Below are positions 1 to 8,100 of a stretch of DNA of 10,091 bases, one piece after another (the stretch's first letter is position 1; every line of letters begins with the position of its first letter). Where the stretch lies: positions 1 through 10,091 of the forward strand of contig SMXL01000152.1 in assembly GCA_004356385.1 (NCBI GenBank), in the 5' to 3' direction. The DNA is from Bacteroidota bacterium. Lineage in GTDB: Bacteria; Bacteroidota; Rhodothermia; Rhodothermales; UBA10348. The notes beneath the pieces were generated by a model. That model made no database searches. It was not told the DNA's origin and worked only from the letters and a program-made list of their open reading frames with translations. The position numbers and the translations under genes are program-made.

Positions 1-228
1 AGAGAAATCGGACTTCTAGTGCCTCTGGTACTCCTAATGATTATACTTGGGTTCGCCCCGAATCCATTTCTCGAGAAAAGCGAACCCGCCGTACGCGACC
101 TCCTGGAATTGATCGAAACGAAGAGAGCTGCGGCCGAGTCTGAATCTTCTCTGGACATAGAGCATCAGTATTCAGAGTTGCCGGAATTCGACGTGTCCGA
201 TATCGAATCGAGCGGCGAGCTCGACTAA
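1..228 (+). CDS. nuoM: NADH-quinone oxidoreductase subunit M, C-terminal end (5' cut by window)
   Basis: This is the last 75 codons of a gene whose reading frame is open from base 1. The product is a membrane subunit of complex I, one of the antiporter-like proton-pumping subunits. The visible part begins with a charged REIG-type turn, then one hydrophobic helix (about residues 5-22) ending in GFAPNPFL, the usual last transmembrane helix and exit loop of NuoM. An amphipathic stretch follows, and then about 30 strongly acidic, Ser/Glu/Asp-rich residues up to the stop. That tail is longer than I expect for NuoM. A GTG at base 19 lies inside the helix and is not a plausible start. The assignment rests on the short C-terminal pattern plus the complex I gene nuoN downstream. 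NuoL is not visible, and a NuoL/NuoM mix-up is less likely because nuoM normally precedes nuoN. Confidence 0.8.
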   Translation, partial: REIGLLVPLVLLMIILGFAPNPFLEKSEPAVRDLLELIETKRAAAESESSLDIEHQYSELPEFDVSDIESSGELD

Positions 229-234
229 CGGAGG
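229..234 (+). promoter_or_regulatory. Shine-Dalgarno sequence of nhaD
   Basis: CGGAGG lies directly after the nuoM stop codon and 15 bases before the ATG at 250, a somewhat long spacing. It is one of the few clear ribosome binding sites in the window. It supports the ATG at 250 as the nhaD start and suggests reinitiation from nuoM translation. Confidence 0.5.
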
Positions 235-249
235 TCAGAACTACTTCTC

Positions 250-1794
250 ATGAAGGCAGCGTCGCAATTATGGCTCAGACTTGGTGCGATTAGTTTAATC
301 GCCGTGTTTGTGCTCGTTCGACCTGCGCTGTCTCAGGAGCAGACTCCTCCGGACTCAACGACGCAGGTCACCGATGAAGCTCAGGATGAGGATCATCAGC
401 GAGAAGCAGATCACACGGAGGAGGCGGATCACGGTCAAGCCGCGGAGAGTCACGACGAACACGGCCCATTGCCCCCGATCTGGCTCGTTCTTCCCTTCGT
501 AGCCATTCTAATTATGATTGCCACGGGGCCACTGTTTTATGCCCATCATTGGCATCGACACTACCCGAAGTACGCTGTAGGGCTCGGACTTATCGTCGCA
601 GCCTATTACATCTTTGTGCTGGACACCATTACTCCGATTGAGCATGCAGCGTCCGAATACCTTTCGTTTATTGCTCTCGTTGCCTCTCTCTTTGTCGCGG
701 CGAGCGGCGTCTTCCTGTCCCTGAATCTGAAAGGATCGCCGCGAAACAACGTCATCTTGCTGTTGGTCGCCTCGGTCATTGCCAATGTGATTGCAACGAC
801 AGGTGCGGCCATGCTCTTCATTCGCTCTTTCATGCGTTTGAATCAGGGTCGATTGAAGGCGTACCACATCGTCTTTTTCATATTCCTTGTCGCCAACGTC
901 GGTGGCGCACTCACGCCCATCGGTGACCCGCCCCTTTTTCTTGGATTCCTACGGGGCGTTCCGTTCTTCTGGACACTGGCCAATGTCTGGTACATCTGGC
1001 TCCCGACCACCCTGATGATTCTCGCAGTCTTCTACGTATTCGATAAACGAAATACCGATGCGGGAAGAGAAGTAGATTCCAACGAGCCGATGATTCGCGT
1101 TCAGGGCGCCAAGAGTTTTATCTGGGTCGCAATTATTATCGCGTCCGTGTTCATCGATCCAAATGTTTTCGAGTGGGTTCCGAATCTCAGCGAAATGTTC
1201 GGTATCCCTTTCGGAATCCGCGAGATCATCATGTTTTCCGTCGCCGGCCTTGCGTTCGTAACTGCAGACAAGGATGCACTCGCCAAGAACGAATTCAACT
1301 TTGAACCCATCCGAGAAGTGGGTTGGCTATTTCTCGGGATATTTGCGACCATGCAGCCGGCGCTTCAGCTCATCGCCAATTTCGCCCAGCAAAATTCTGA
1401 ATCCTTGACGGTAGGGATGTTCTATTGGGGAACGGGCGCGCTTTCGGGGATATTGGACAATGCCCCTACGTACCTCAATTTCATGGCTGCGGCGATGGGT
1501 AAATTCAATATGGACGTAAATTCGCCCGCGGATGTAGTCACGTTTGCAGAAGGCGTTGTCGAGGGAGGATCATCGTCCGCAGTGGTGCTGCAGGCCATAT
1601 CGGTTGCAGCAGTCTTTTTCGGAGCACTTTCTTACATCGGGAATGCACCAAATTTCATGGTAAAAGCGATCGCAGAAGCAAACGGAGTTGAGACACCTTC
1701 GTTTATGGGATACATATTCAAGTATGCCATTCCAATTCTGCTTCCGATCTATCTTGTCGTATTCATCGTCTTTTTCAGTGGTTGGATCTTATAA
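250..1794 (+). CDS. nhaD: NhaD-type Na+/H+ antiporter with His/acid-rich N-terminus
   Basis: A 514-residue inner-membrane protein of the NhaD/citrate-transporter-like (ion transporter) superfamily, expected to exchange Na+ for H+. Residues 1-28 look like a cleavable signal peptide (hydrophobic core, then PALSQ). Residues 29-72 are rich in Asp, Glu and His (His at 49, 55, 61, 68, 71) and should be periplasmic. The membrane part starts near 76. Family motifs are intact: NVIATTGAAML (179-189), the discontinuous-helix signature NVGGALTPIGDPP (216-228), ATMQPAL (366-372), DNAPT (403-407) and a second related box GNAPN (464-468). The gene starts 21 bases after the nuoM stop and ends five bases before the pterin dehydratase, so it appears to be part of the complex I transcript. 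The same neighbour set is reported for Rhodothermus marinus. Na+/H+ exchange is inferred from the family; substrate and stoichiometry cannot be read here. Confidence 0.88.
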   Translation: MKAASQLWLRLGAISLIAVFVLVRPALSQEQTPPDSTTQVTDEAQDEDHQREADHTEEADHGQAAESHDEHGPLPPIWLVLPFVAILIMIATGPLFYAHHWHRHYPKYAVGLGLIVAAYYIFVLDTITPIEHAASEYLSFIALVASLFVAASGVFLSLNLKGSPRNNVILLLVASVIANVIATTGAAMLFIRSFMRLNQGRLKAYHIVFFIFLVANVGGALTPIGDPPLFLGFLRGVPFFWTLANVWYIWLPTTLMILAVFYVFDKRNTDAGREVDSNEPMIRVQGAKSFIWVAIIIASVFIDPNVFEWVPNLSEMFGIPFGIREIIMFSVAGLAFVTADKDALAKNEFNFEPIREVGWLFLGIFATMQPALQLIANFAQQNSESLTVGMFYWGTGALSGILDNAPTYLNFMAAAMGKFNMDVNSPADVVTFAEGVVEGGSSSAVVLQAISVAAVFFGALSYIGNAPNFMVKAIAEANGVETPSFMGYIFKYAIPILLPIYLVVFIVFFSGWIL

Positions 1795-1799
1795 CTGTT

Positions 1800-2096
1800 A
1801 TGCCAAAACGCGAACCTCTTAACTCAGAAGCAATCGAACTCGCGCTCGCCGACCTCTCGGAGTGGACGTGGGAAAACGATTGCATTAAAAAACGATTTCA
1901 GTTCTCCTCTTTCAAAGAAGCGATCAGTTTCATAGTTCGTGTATCGTTCGAGGCGGAATCGCTCGACCATCACCCCGAACTCCTGAACGTCTACAACCGG
2001 GTCGATGTCACTTTGTCTACGCATGACGCGGGCAATCGAGTGACCGAAATGGACATAGAGCTCGCCAGCGCCATCGAACAATTCGCGTGGACCTGA
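1800..2096 (+). CDS. pcd: Pterin-4a-carbinolamine dehydratase
   Basis: A 98-residue cytosolic enzyme, the usual length of the PCD/DCoH family. It dehydrates 4a-hydroxytetrahydropterin, recycling the cofactor of aromatic amino acid hydroxylases; in bacteria lacking those a role in molybdopterin metabolism has been proposed. The family signature is present: DHHPE (56-60), then NVYNRV (63-68) and LSTHD (72-76). His57, His58 and His75 match the three catalytic histidines of mammalian PCD (His61, His62, His79), so the enzyme should be active. I chose ATG 1800: it gives the normal family N-terminus and lies five bases after the nhaD stop. A TTG at 1782 would add six residues and overlap nhaD. No aromatic amino acid hydroxylase is in view, so its substrate here is unknown. 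Its place between nhaD and nuoN matches Rhodothermus marinus. Confidence 0.9.
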   Translation: MPKREPLNSEAIELALADLSEWTWENDCIKKRFQFSSFKEAISFIVRVSFEAESLDHHPELLNVYNRVDVTLSTHDAGNRVTEMDIELASAIEQFAWT

Positions 2097-2127
2097 TCAA
2101 CCAAGTATTTTATTCGATTTTCATTTC

Positions 2128-3603
2128 ATGGATCTAACGCAGTCGTTCTCTTCTCTTGGAGCCGATCTTGTAGCCACCGTACCCTTCTTACTGACCATGG
2201 TGGTAGGCCTGGTCATTGTCGTCCTGGATGCGTTCAGGAGAAATCACCCGACTATTCCCTGGATTATCGCAGCGACCATGGCGACTGGACTCGTCGTGGA
2301 AATCGCCCAAATCGGTAGCGCATCAGGTACAGCGTACTACGATCTGCTCAGAATTGGAGGAATGGCCTCGTTCGTCAATGCCTTGATTTTCGGGAGCGGC
2401 TTGCTGACGGTCATTCTGGTTCGACCTTATCTCGAGCGGATCGACCATCATATTGCGGAAGTGTACGCACTGATTCTGTTTGCAACGACAGGCATGATCG
2501 TGCTCGGCTCAGCCAACAGTCTGGTCACGATTTTTATTGGATTGGAGACCATGTCTATCTGCCTTTACATCCTCACCGGGCTCGTTCGGACGAACAAGGG
2601 GGCCACTGAAAGCGCTTTGAAGTACTTCATTCTGGGGGCGTTCGCGACCGGTTTCTTGTTGTATGGAATTGCGTTGCTATATGGGGCCACCGGGACCATG
2701 TATCTGCCCGAAATGCGGGGCGCTATCGGCAACAATCACATCATGTTCTGGTCCGGCGTCGCCTTGCTCATGGTGGGCCTCCTGTTTAAGGTGGGCGCGG
2801 TACCGTTTCACATGTGGACACCGGACGTATATCAAGGCGCACCTACACCGATCGTAGGCTATATGTCGACGGCGTCAAAATCCGCCGCCTTTGCGTCGCT
2901 CATTCTGGTGCTCTACCTCGCCCTTCCTTCTTCTGAGTGGAGTGGAGTTCTCGCGATCATCGCCCTGCTCACGATGGTTGTCGGAAACGTGATCGCCATC
3001 GCGCAAACGAATGTGAAGCGGATGTTGGCTTATTCTTCTATCGCTCATGCCGGGTATGTGCTTGTCGGCCTGGCAGCCGGAAGTCCGGAGGGATATTCGG
3101 GGGCACTCTTTTATCTGCTGGTTTACTCAGTAATGAACATTGGCGCGTTCGGCGTGATTGCCCTCTTCGAGTGGGACAGTACCCAGGGGAGCGAGCAAAC
3201 CCTAGATTCACTTGCTGGAATCGGGTACAAAAAGCCGCTCCTGGCTTGGTGCATGGTATTCTTCATGTTTGGACTGGCTGGTTTTCCTCCGTTGGGAGGA
3301 TTCTTCGGGAAAGTGGCTGTTTTCGGCCCGGCGATTCATTCTGGGCTCATCTGGTTGGCCATCGTGGGCGTGCTTTCGAGCGCTGTTTCGGCATATTATT
3401 ACTTGAGGGTCCTGGTCGTCTTTTTTATGAAGGAATCCGACCCGGATGTGGCCACCGACAATACGACGTTCGACGTACCTGGAATGTCAGCGGCGGTGAT
3501 CGTACTCTGCGTCATTATGCTCATCGTGCTCGGAATCGTACCCACGATCCTGGACGTGACGGCTTCATTTTTCGATGGAAACATGTTGGCCACATTGCCT
3601 TAG
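2128..3603 (+). CDS. nuoN: NADH-quinone oxidoreductase subunit N
   Basis: A complete 491-residue polytopic membrane subunit of complex I, homologous to Mrp-type antiporters and forming one of the proton channels. It is hydrophobic throughout, with the spacing of about 14 transmembrane helices. Key charged residues correspond to those of E. coli NuoN: Glu140 in GLETMS (138-143), Lys221 in LLFKVGAVPFH (218-228), Lys251 in TASKSAAF (248-255) and Lys395 in GGFFGKVAVF (390-399). The TPDVYQGAPTP signature (231-241) and the NVKRMLAYSSIAHAGY segment (295-310) are typical of the family. The start ATG follows the pcd stop by 31 AT-rich bases with no clear Shine-Dalgarno sequence. As nuoN is normally the last gene of the nuo cluster, this probably ends the complex I transcript, though I see no terminator hairpin in the 82 bases before the next gene. 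Confidence 0.96.
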   Translation: MDLTQSFSSLGADLVATVPFLLTMVVGLVIVVLDAFRRNHPTIPWIIAATMATGLVVEIAQIGSASGTAYYDLLRIGGMASFVNALIFGSGLLTVILVRPYLERIDHHIAEVYALILFATTGMIVLGSANSLVTIFIGLETMSICLYILTGLVRTNKGATESALKYFILGAFATGFLLYGIALLYGATGTMYLPEMRGAIGNNHIMFWSGVALLMVGLLFKVGAVPFHMWTPDVYQGAPTPIVGYMSTASKSAAFASLILVLYLALPSSEWSGVLAIIALLTMVVGNVIAIAQTNVKRMLAYSSIAHAGYVLVGLAAGSPEGYSGALFYLLVYSVMNIGAFGVIALFEWDSTQGSEQTLDSLAGIGYKKPLLAWCMVFFMFGLAGFPPLGGFFGKVAVFGPAIHSGLIWLAIVGVLSSAVSAYYYLRVLVVFFMKESDPDVATDNTTFDVPGMSAAVIVLCVIMLIVLGIVPTILDVTASFFDGNMLATLP

Positions 3604-3685
3604 GATGAACCCCTTGTCTACAGAATTGAAAAATGAACACCAGATAATCTGAGCGAACCACTTTCACCACTACAACCCGGATCTC

Positions 3686-4297
3686 ATGTCACACACATTA
3701 CCTGACCTGCCCTACGCCTATGATGCTCTGGAGCCGCACATCGATGCGCGGACCATGGAAATTCATCATGGAAAACATCATCAGGGATATGTAAACAATC
3801 TCAACGCTGCACTTGAAGACCAGGGAGATCTCGCTGAAAGGAATGTCGAGAAGTTGTTGCGCGAGATTAACAGTGTTCCTGAAGCGATAAAAACCGCGGT
3901 CAAAAACAACGGTGGTGGACACTCCAATCACAGTCTGTTCTGGAGAATCATGTCTCCAAACGGCGGAGGCTCACCCTCGGGCAATTTGGCCGGTGCCATC
4001 GATGAGGCATTTGGTTCACTGGAAGACTTCAAAAGTTCGTTTTCGACGGCGGCCGGTACGCGATTCGGAAGCGGGTGGGCATGGCTCGTTCGTACGGCGA
4101 GTGGAGATTTACAGGTGTACTCGACGGCCAACCAGGACAGTCCTTTTATGCAGGGAGATACGCCGTTGGTGGGACTCGACGTCTGGGAGCACGCCTACTA
4201 TCTGAACTACCAGAACAGGCGTCCGGACTATGTTTCTGCGTTCTGGAATTTGGTTAACTGGGAAGAGGTCGCAAATAATTTCGACCAGGCTGGCTAA
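3686..4297 (+). CDS. sodA: Superoxide dismutase, Fe/Mn family (Mn-type signature)
   Basis: A 203-residue cytosolic enzyme that converts superoxide to hydrogen peroxide and oxygen; the length is normal and no signal peptide is present. All four metal ligands are visible: His27 (in MEIHHGKHH), His82 (in [11 protein letters not shown]), Asp165 and His169 (in LDVWEHAYY). Tyr35 is the active-site gateway tyrosine. Gln150 in STANQDSPF is the second-shell glutamine of Mn enzymes; Fe enzymes usually supply it from the N-terminal half instead. Gly at 76-78 before HSNH also fits Mn. I therefore prefer Mn or cambialistic use, but metal choice from sequence is not certain. The gene stands 82 bases after nuoN. 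It may be separately transcribed, although its position after the respiratory complex genes suits a role against respiratory superoxide. Confidence 0.95.
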   Translation: MSHTLPDLPYAYDALEPHIDARTMEIHHGKHHQGYVNNLNAALEDQGDLAERNVEKLLREINSVPEAIKTAVKNNGGGHSNHSLFWRIMSPNGGGSPSGNLAGAIDEAFGSLEDFKSSFSTAAGTRFGSGWAWLVRTASGDLQVYSTANQDSPFMQGDTPLVGLDVWEHAYYLNYQNRRPDYVSAFWNLVNWEEVANNFDQAG

Positions 4298-4330
4298 TCA
4301 GAGCTTTGACGGGCGTAATAGCCATTTTTT
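4291..4330 (+). terminator. Possible intrinsic terminator at the end of sodA
   Basis: TGGCTA (4291-4296) and TAGCCA (4319-4324) form a perfect six-base inverted repeat, followed at once by six T residues (4325-4330). The left arm overlaps the sodA stop codon (4295-4297), and the loop of 22 bases is long, so the hairpin would be weak. If real it would reduce read-through into the phosphopantetheinyl transferase, whose ribosome binding site begins nine bases later. Confidence 0.33.
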
Positions 4331-4338
4331 AGAAGATC

Positions 4339-4343
4339 TGGAG
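4339..4343 (+). promoter_or_regulatory. Ribosome binding site deciding the GTG start of the phosphopantetheinyl transferase
   Basis: TGGAG ends five bases before GTG 4349. It supports this GTG over later in-frame codons, as the resulting N-terminus also has the expected length upstream of the first conserved motif. Confidence 0.5.
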
Positions 4344-4348
4344 TACCC

Positions 4349-4978
4349 GTGCAACTTCCTGGCGATATTCACTTCTATCAGCTCAAGTATGATTTGGGTG
4401 AAGTGGCTCGCTGGGGCAGCTTCCTGTCGGCCGTGGAAGTCGAGCGTCGTGGCCTCATGAAAGCCGAGTCGAGGAAACGATCTTTTCTTCTGGGTCGTGC
4501 CGCACTTCGAATGCTGTTGGGAGATTTAACCGGAGCCGCGCCGGCAGAAATTGAACTCGACATTTTGAACAACGGTCGCGTTGTCGCTCCGAACACCCCT
4601 TTTCATGTATCGATCGCCCACAGTGGAGACCGGGCCGTCGCCATCGCCTCCAAACGCCGGGTTGGCATTGATATTGAACAAATCGTTGACAAACCGGAGT
4701 CGCTTCTCCGGTTTGTCTTACACGAGGACGAATTTGATCATGTGAACGCCCTCCCCGTACCGAATCATCATCGACTTTTCCTCTGTTGGACGATGAAAGA
4801 AGCCGTACTGAAAGCGATGGGTACTGGACTTCTTCGGTCGCCAAAAACGGTCCGGCTGGATGTCTCGTACGACGAGGGGCAGGCGAATGTAAAAGAGGAT
4901 GAAGGATTCTGCTGGGAAGTTCTCTTCGAGCAACAAGACGACTATATGCTAGCTGTGGCAGCCGAGCCTTTGATGTAG
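4349..4978 (+). CDS. 4'-phosphopantetheinyl transferase, Sfp type
   Basis: A 209-residue cytosolic enzyme that moves the phosphopantetheine arm of coenzyme A onto a serine of acyl or peptidyl carrier proteins. The superfamily motifs are present in order: FHVSIAHSGD (85-94), VGIDIE (105-110) with Mg-binding Asp108 and Glu110, and WTMKEAVLK (147-155) with Glu151 and Lys155, the W-x-x-KE-A-x-x-K signature. Its length and two-half layout fit the Sfp/Gsp/AcpT class, not the short trimeric AcpS. The start is GTG, supported by TGGAG five bases upstream. No carrier protein, polyketide or peptide synthetase gene is in view, so it may serve fatty acid synthase ACP or a distant cluster. It lies 51 bases after sodA and 124 bases before icmF. 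Confidence 0.9.
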   Translation: MQLPGDIHFYQLKYDLGEVARWGSFLSAVEVERRGLMKAESRKRSFLLGRAALRMLLGDLTGAAPAEIELDILNNGRVVAPNTPFHVSIAHSGDRAVAIASKRRVGIDIEQIVDKPESLLRFVLHEDEFDHVNALPVPNHHRLFLCWTMKEAVLKAMGTGLLRSPKTVRLDVSYDEGQANVKEDEGFCWEVLFEQQDDYMLAVAAEPLM

Positions 4979-5102
4979 TCTCTCGAGGAAATCGGATCGT
5001 GGCGCAAACCTGACGATAAAAGTCGCGTTCTAACCGTATTCTCTGGAAATCGAGCAAAAGAACTGGGCAGAAATGTCCCATTGCGACTCATTTCTCTACT
5101 AA

Positions 5103-8100
5103 ATGGAACAAAAGGACTACAAGCCCACGCACGCGATACGCTTCGTAACGGCAGCCAGTCTTTTCGACGGGCATGACGCTGCGATCAATATCATGCGGCG
5201 CATTTTACAAGCCGGCGGGGCCGAGGTCATCCATCTTGGACACAACCGCTCGGTCAAGGAAATCGTAGATACGGCCATTCAGGAGGACGCCCAGGGAATC
5301 GCGGTCTCGTCCTATCAGGGCGGGCATATGGAGTTCTTCAAGTACATGCACGACTTGTTGGAAGAACAGGGCGCGGGACACATAAAGGTTTTTGGAGGAG
5401 GCGGGGGCGTAATTATACCCGATGAGATTGCTGAGCTTCAGGCGTACGGTATCACGCGAATTTTTTCGCCTGACGACGGAATGGATCTGGGCCTGAAGGG
5501 GATGATTCAGGTGATGCTCAAAGAGTGCGATTTCTCGACGACAGACGAGGCGGTGGCCGGGAAGGCTTCAGCCGAAAAACCTGCAGGGGTTACGACGGCC
5601 ACGGTTGGACAGCTCGCCCGCGAATTGACACTGGTGGAAGCCGGTTCGAACGGAATCGCGACGGCCTCGGGCGGGGACGGTGCTTCCGATCCTGATGCGC
5701 AGAGAATCATTCCTGCAGTCGGCATCACCGGGACAGGAGGCGCAGGTAAATCCACGCTCACAGACGAATTGGTTCGTCGATTCCTGTTGGATTTTGACGA
5801 CATCCACATAGCAGTCCTCTCAGTCGACCCGACTCGCCCCAAAACCGGAGGTGCTTTACTAGGGGACCGGATCCGAATGAACGCGATCTTCGGCGAAGAA
5901 GGCCAGCGCGTTTTCATGCGCTCGTTTGCGACACGCGAGGCCAACCGAGCCACATCACGAGCCCTGAGAGAAAGTATAGACGTCTGCCGTATCGCTGGAT
6001 TTGACTTGATCATCCTTGAGACGGCTGGAATCGGACAGAGCGATACGGAAATCGCGGACTTGACGGATTTGTCGATCTATGTCATGACACAGGAATTCGG
6101 AGCTCCGACTCAGCTCGAAAAGATCGGAATGCTGGACGTTGCAGATTTCATTGCGATCAATAAGTTTGAAAAAAGGGGAAGCGAAGATGCGCTTCGCGAC
6201 GTCAGAAAACAGATGCAGCGGAATCGGGAGGACTTTGAATCGAGTCCCGAAGCGATGCCCGTCTTCCCGACCATGGCTTCTCATTTTAACGATCCAGGCG
6301 TGACCGAACTCTATCTGGGGCTTTTGGAACGTCTGAATGAGGATTTTGAGTTTGGACGCACATCGAACTTATCTGCCAATACCGAGAATTCGGGTACTGC
6401 TGCCAAAGAGGAAGCACTGATTCCGGCGAGGAGACAGGACTATCTGGGAGCGATATCCTTGACGTGTAGAGATTACCGGGAGAACGCTGAACAGCAGATC
6501 GATATCGCTCGAAAGTGGGATGCGCTTGCCATCTCGCTGGACCTGCTGAACGCAGCCCCGGAAACCGAAAAGGCGATTGCGACCCTCACAGGACTAAAGA
6601 CCGAGCGTTGGGAAGCGCTAGAACCAAACTCGAAGACCATCCTGGACTCGTGGGACGCCATGATCGAGCAGTACGGTGCCGAATCCTTCACCTATGTGGT
6701 TCGGGGAAAAGATTTCGTCGTCCCGTTGGTCTCGGAGTCGCTATCAGGATTGCAGATCCCGCGCGTATCGCTCCCGCGCACGAAGAGTGCAGCAGATCGC
6801 CTTCGATTTGGCCTCCTCGAAAACGCCCCCGGCAAGTTTCCGTTTACGGCGGGCGTATTCCCGTTCAAGAGAGAAGGCGAAGACCCGACTCGAATGTTTG
6901 CCGGTGAAGGAAGCGCCGAGCGGACCAACTTGCGATTCCATCTGGTCTCTGAAGACACGCCGGCGAAGCGTCTTTCCACAGCTTTTGATTCGGTCACCCT
7001 CTACGGGTTCGATCCGCATAGACGACCCGACATTTATGGCAAAGTGGGAAATGCGGGGGTATCCATCTGTACACTGGACGACATGAAGCGTCTGTATTCT
7101 GGATTTGATTTGTGCGATCCGGCCACCAGCGTTTCCATGACGATCAACGGCCCCGCACCAATGATCCTGGCCATGTTTCTCAATACAGCGATCGATCAAC
7201 AGGTTGAAAAACATCTCCGAGCTTCCGGGAATTGGGATAACGTTTCATCTGAAATCGAAGAGAGGCTGGGCAAGACCCGGCCGCGTTATGAACCGTACGG
7301 CCCGAACGGTCCTGAATCTGGACTGCCGCAGACACACGATGGCTCTGGACTCGGACTCATGGGGACTCACGCTAGTCAACTGGTTAAATGGGGGTTTCTC
7401 GGTAGCGAGGAATACGAACGGATTCGTCATCATGCCCTGACCGCGGTGAGAGGAACCGTGCAAGCAGATATTCTCAAAGAAGACCAAGCCCAGAACACCT
7501 GCATTTTCTCAACGGAATTTGCCCTCCGAATGATGGGCGACGTACAGCAGTATTTCGTAGACAACGGAGTTCGAAATTTCTATTCGGTTTCCATTTCTGG
7601 GTACCACATCGCCGAAGCGGGAGCCAATCCGATCTCTCAACTGGCGTTTACGCTCTCCAACGGGTTTACGTATGTAGAGTATTACCTGGCTCGTGGGATG
7701 AACATTGACGACTTCGCTCCGAATCTCTCGTTCTTCTTCTCGAACGGAATGGATCCCGAATACACGGTGATAGGCCGGGTTGCGAGGCGTATCTGGTCGA
7801 TCGCCATGCGAGATCGATACGGTGCCAATGAACGGAGCCAGAAGCTCAAGTATCACATTCAAACCTCAGGACGAAGTCTTCACGCCAAGGAAATTCAGTT
7901 CAACGACATTCGGACCACACTCCAGGCGCTTCTGGCCGTCTATGATAATTGTAATTCGCTTCACACCAACGCCTACGACGAGGCCATCACGACTCCGACA
8001 GAAGAAAGTGTTCGCCGGGCCATTGCGATTCAGCTCATTATCAACCGAGAATTGGGTCTGGCCAATAACGAAAATCCGCTCCAGGGCTCGTACATCATAG

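Noticed and set aside
1782..1799. TTG as a possible earlier start for the pterin dehydratase
   Set aside because: It would overlap the end of nhaD and add six residues beyond the family's usual N-terminus; ATG 1800 gives the normal length.
2937..3608. A 223-codon plus-strand frame inside nuoN
   Set aside because: It is the out-of-frame shadow of nuoN, with composition rich in Arg, Gly, Cys and Trp unlike a membrane or soluble protein family.
3614..3648. TTG-like and GATAAT elements before sodA as a promoter
   Set aside because: The spacings available (11 or 23 bases) do not suit a standard promoter, and no Bacteroidota-type TAnnTTTG box is present.
4455..5081. A 208-codon open frame on the minus strand opposite the phosphopantetheinyl transferase gene
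   Set aside because: Its translation is Arg-rich low-quality sequence with no motif, and the opposite strand carries a clear enzyme with all family motifs.
4979..5102. Terminator or operator in the gap before icmF
   Set aside because: Only short imperfect repeats are seen (GACgataaaaGTC near 5012 and a GGG/CCC pair near 5070), with no T run and no symmetric operator strong enough to call.
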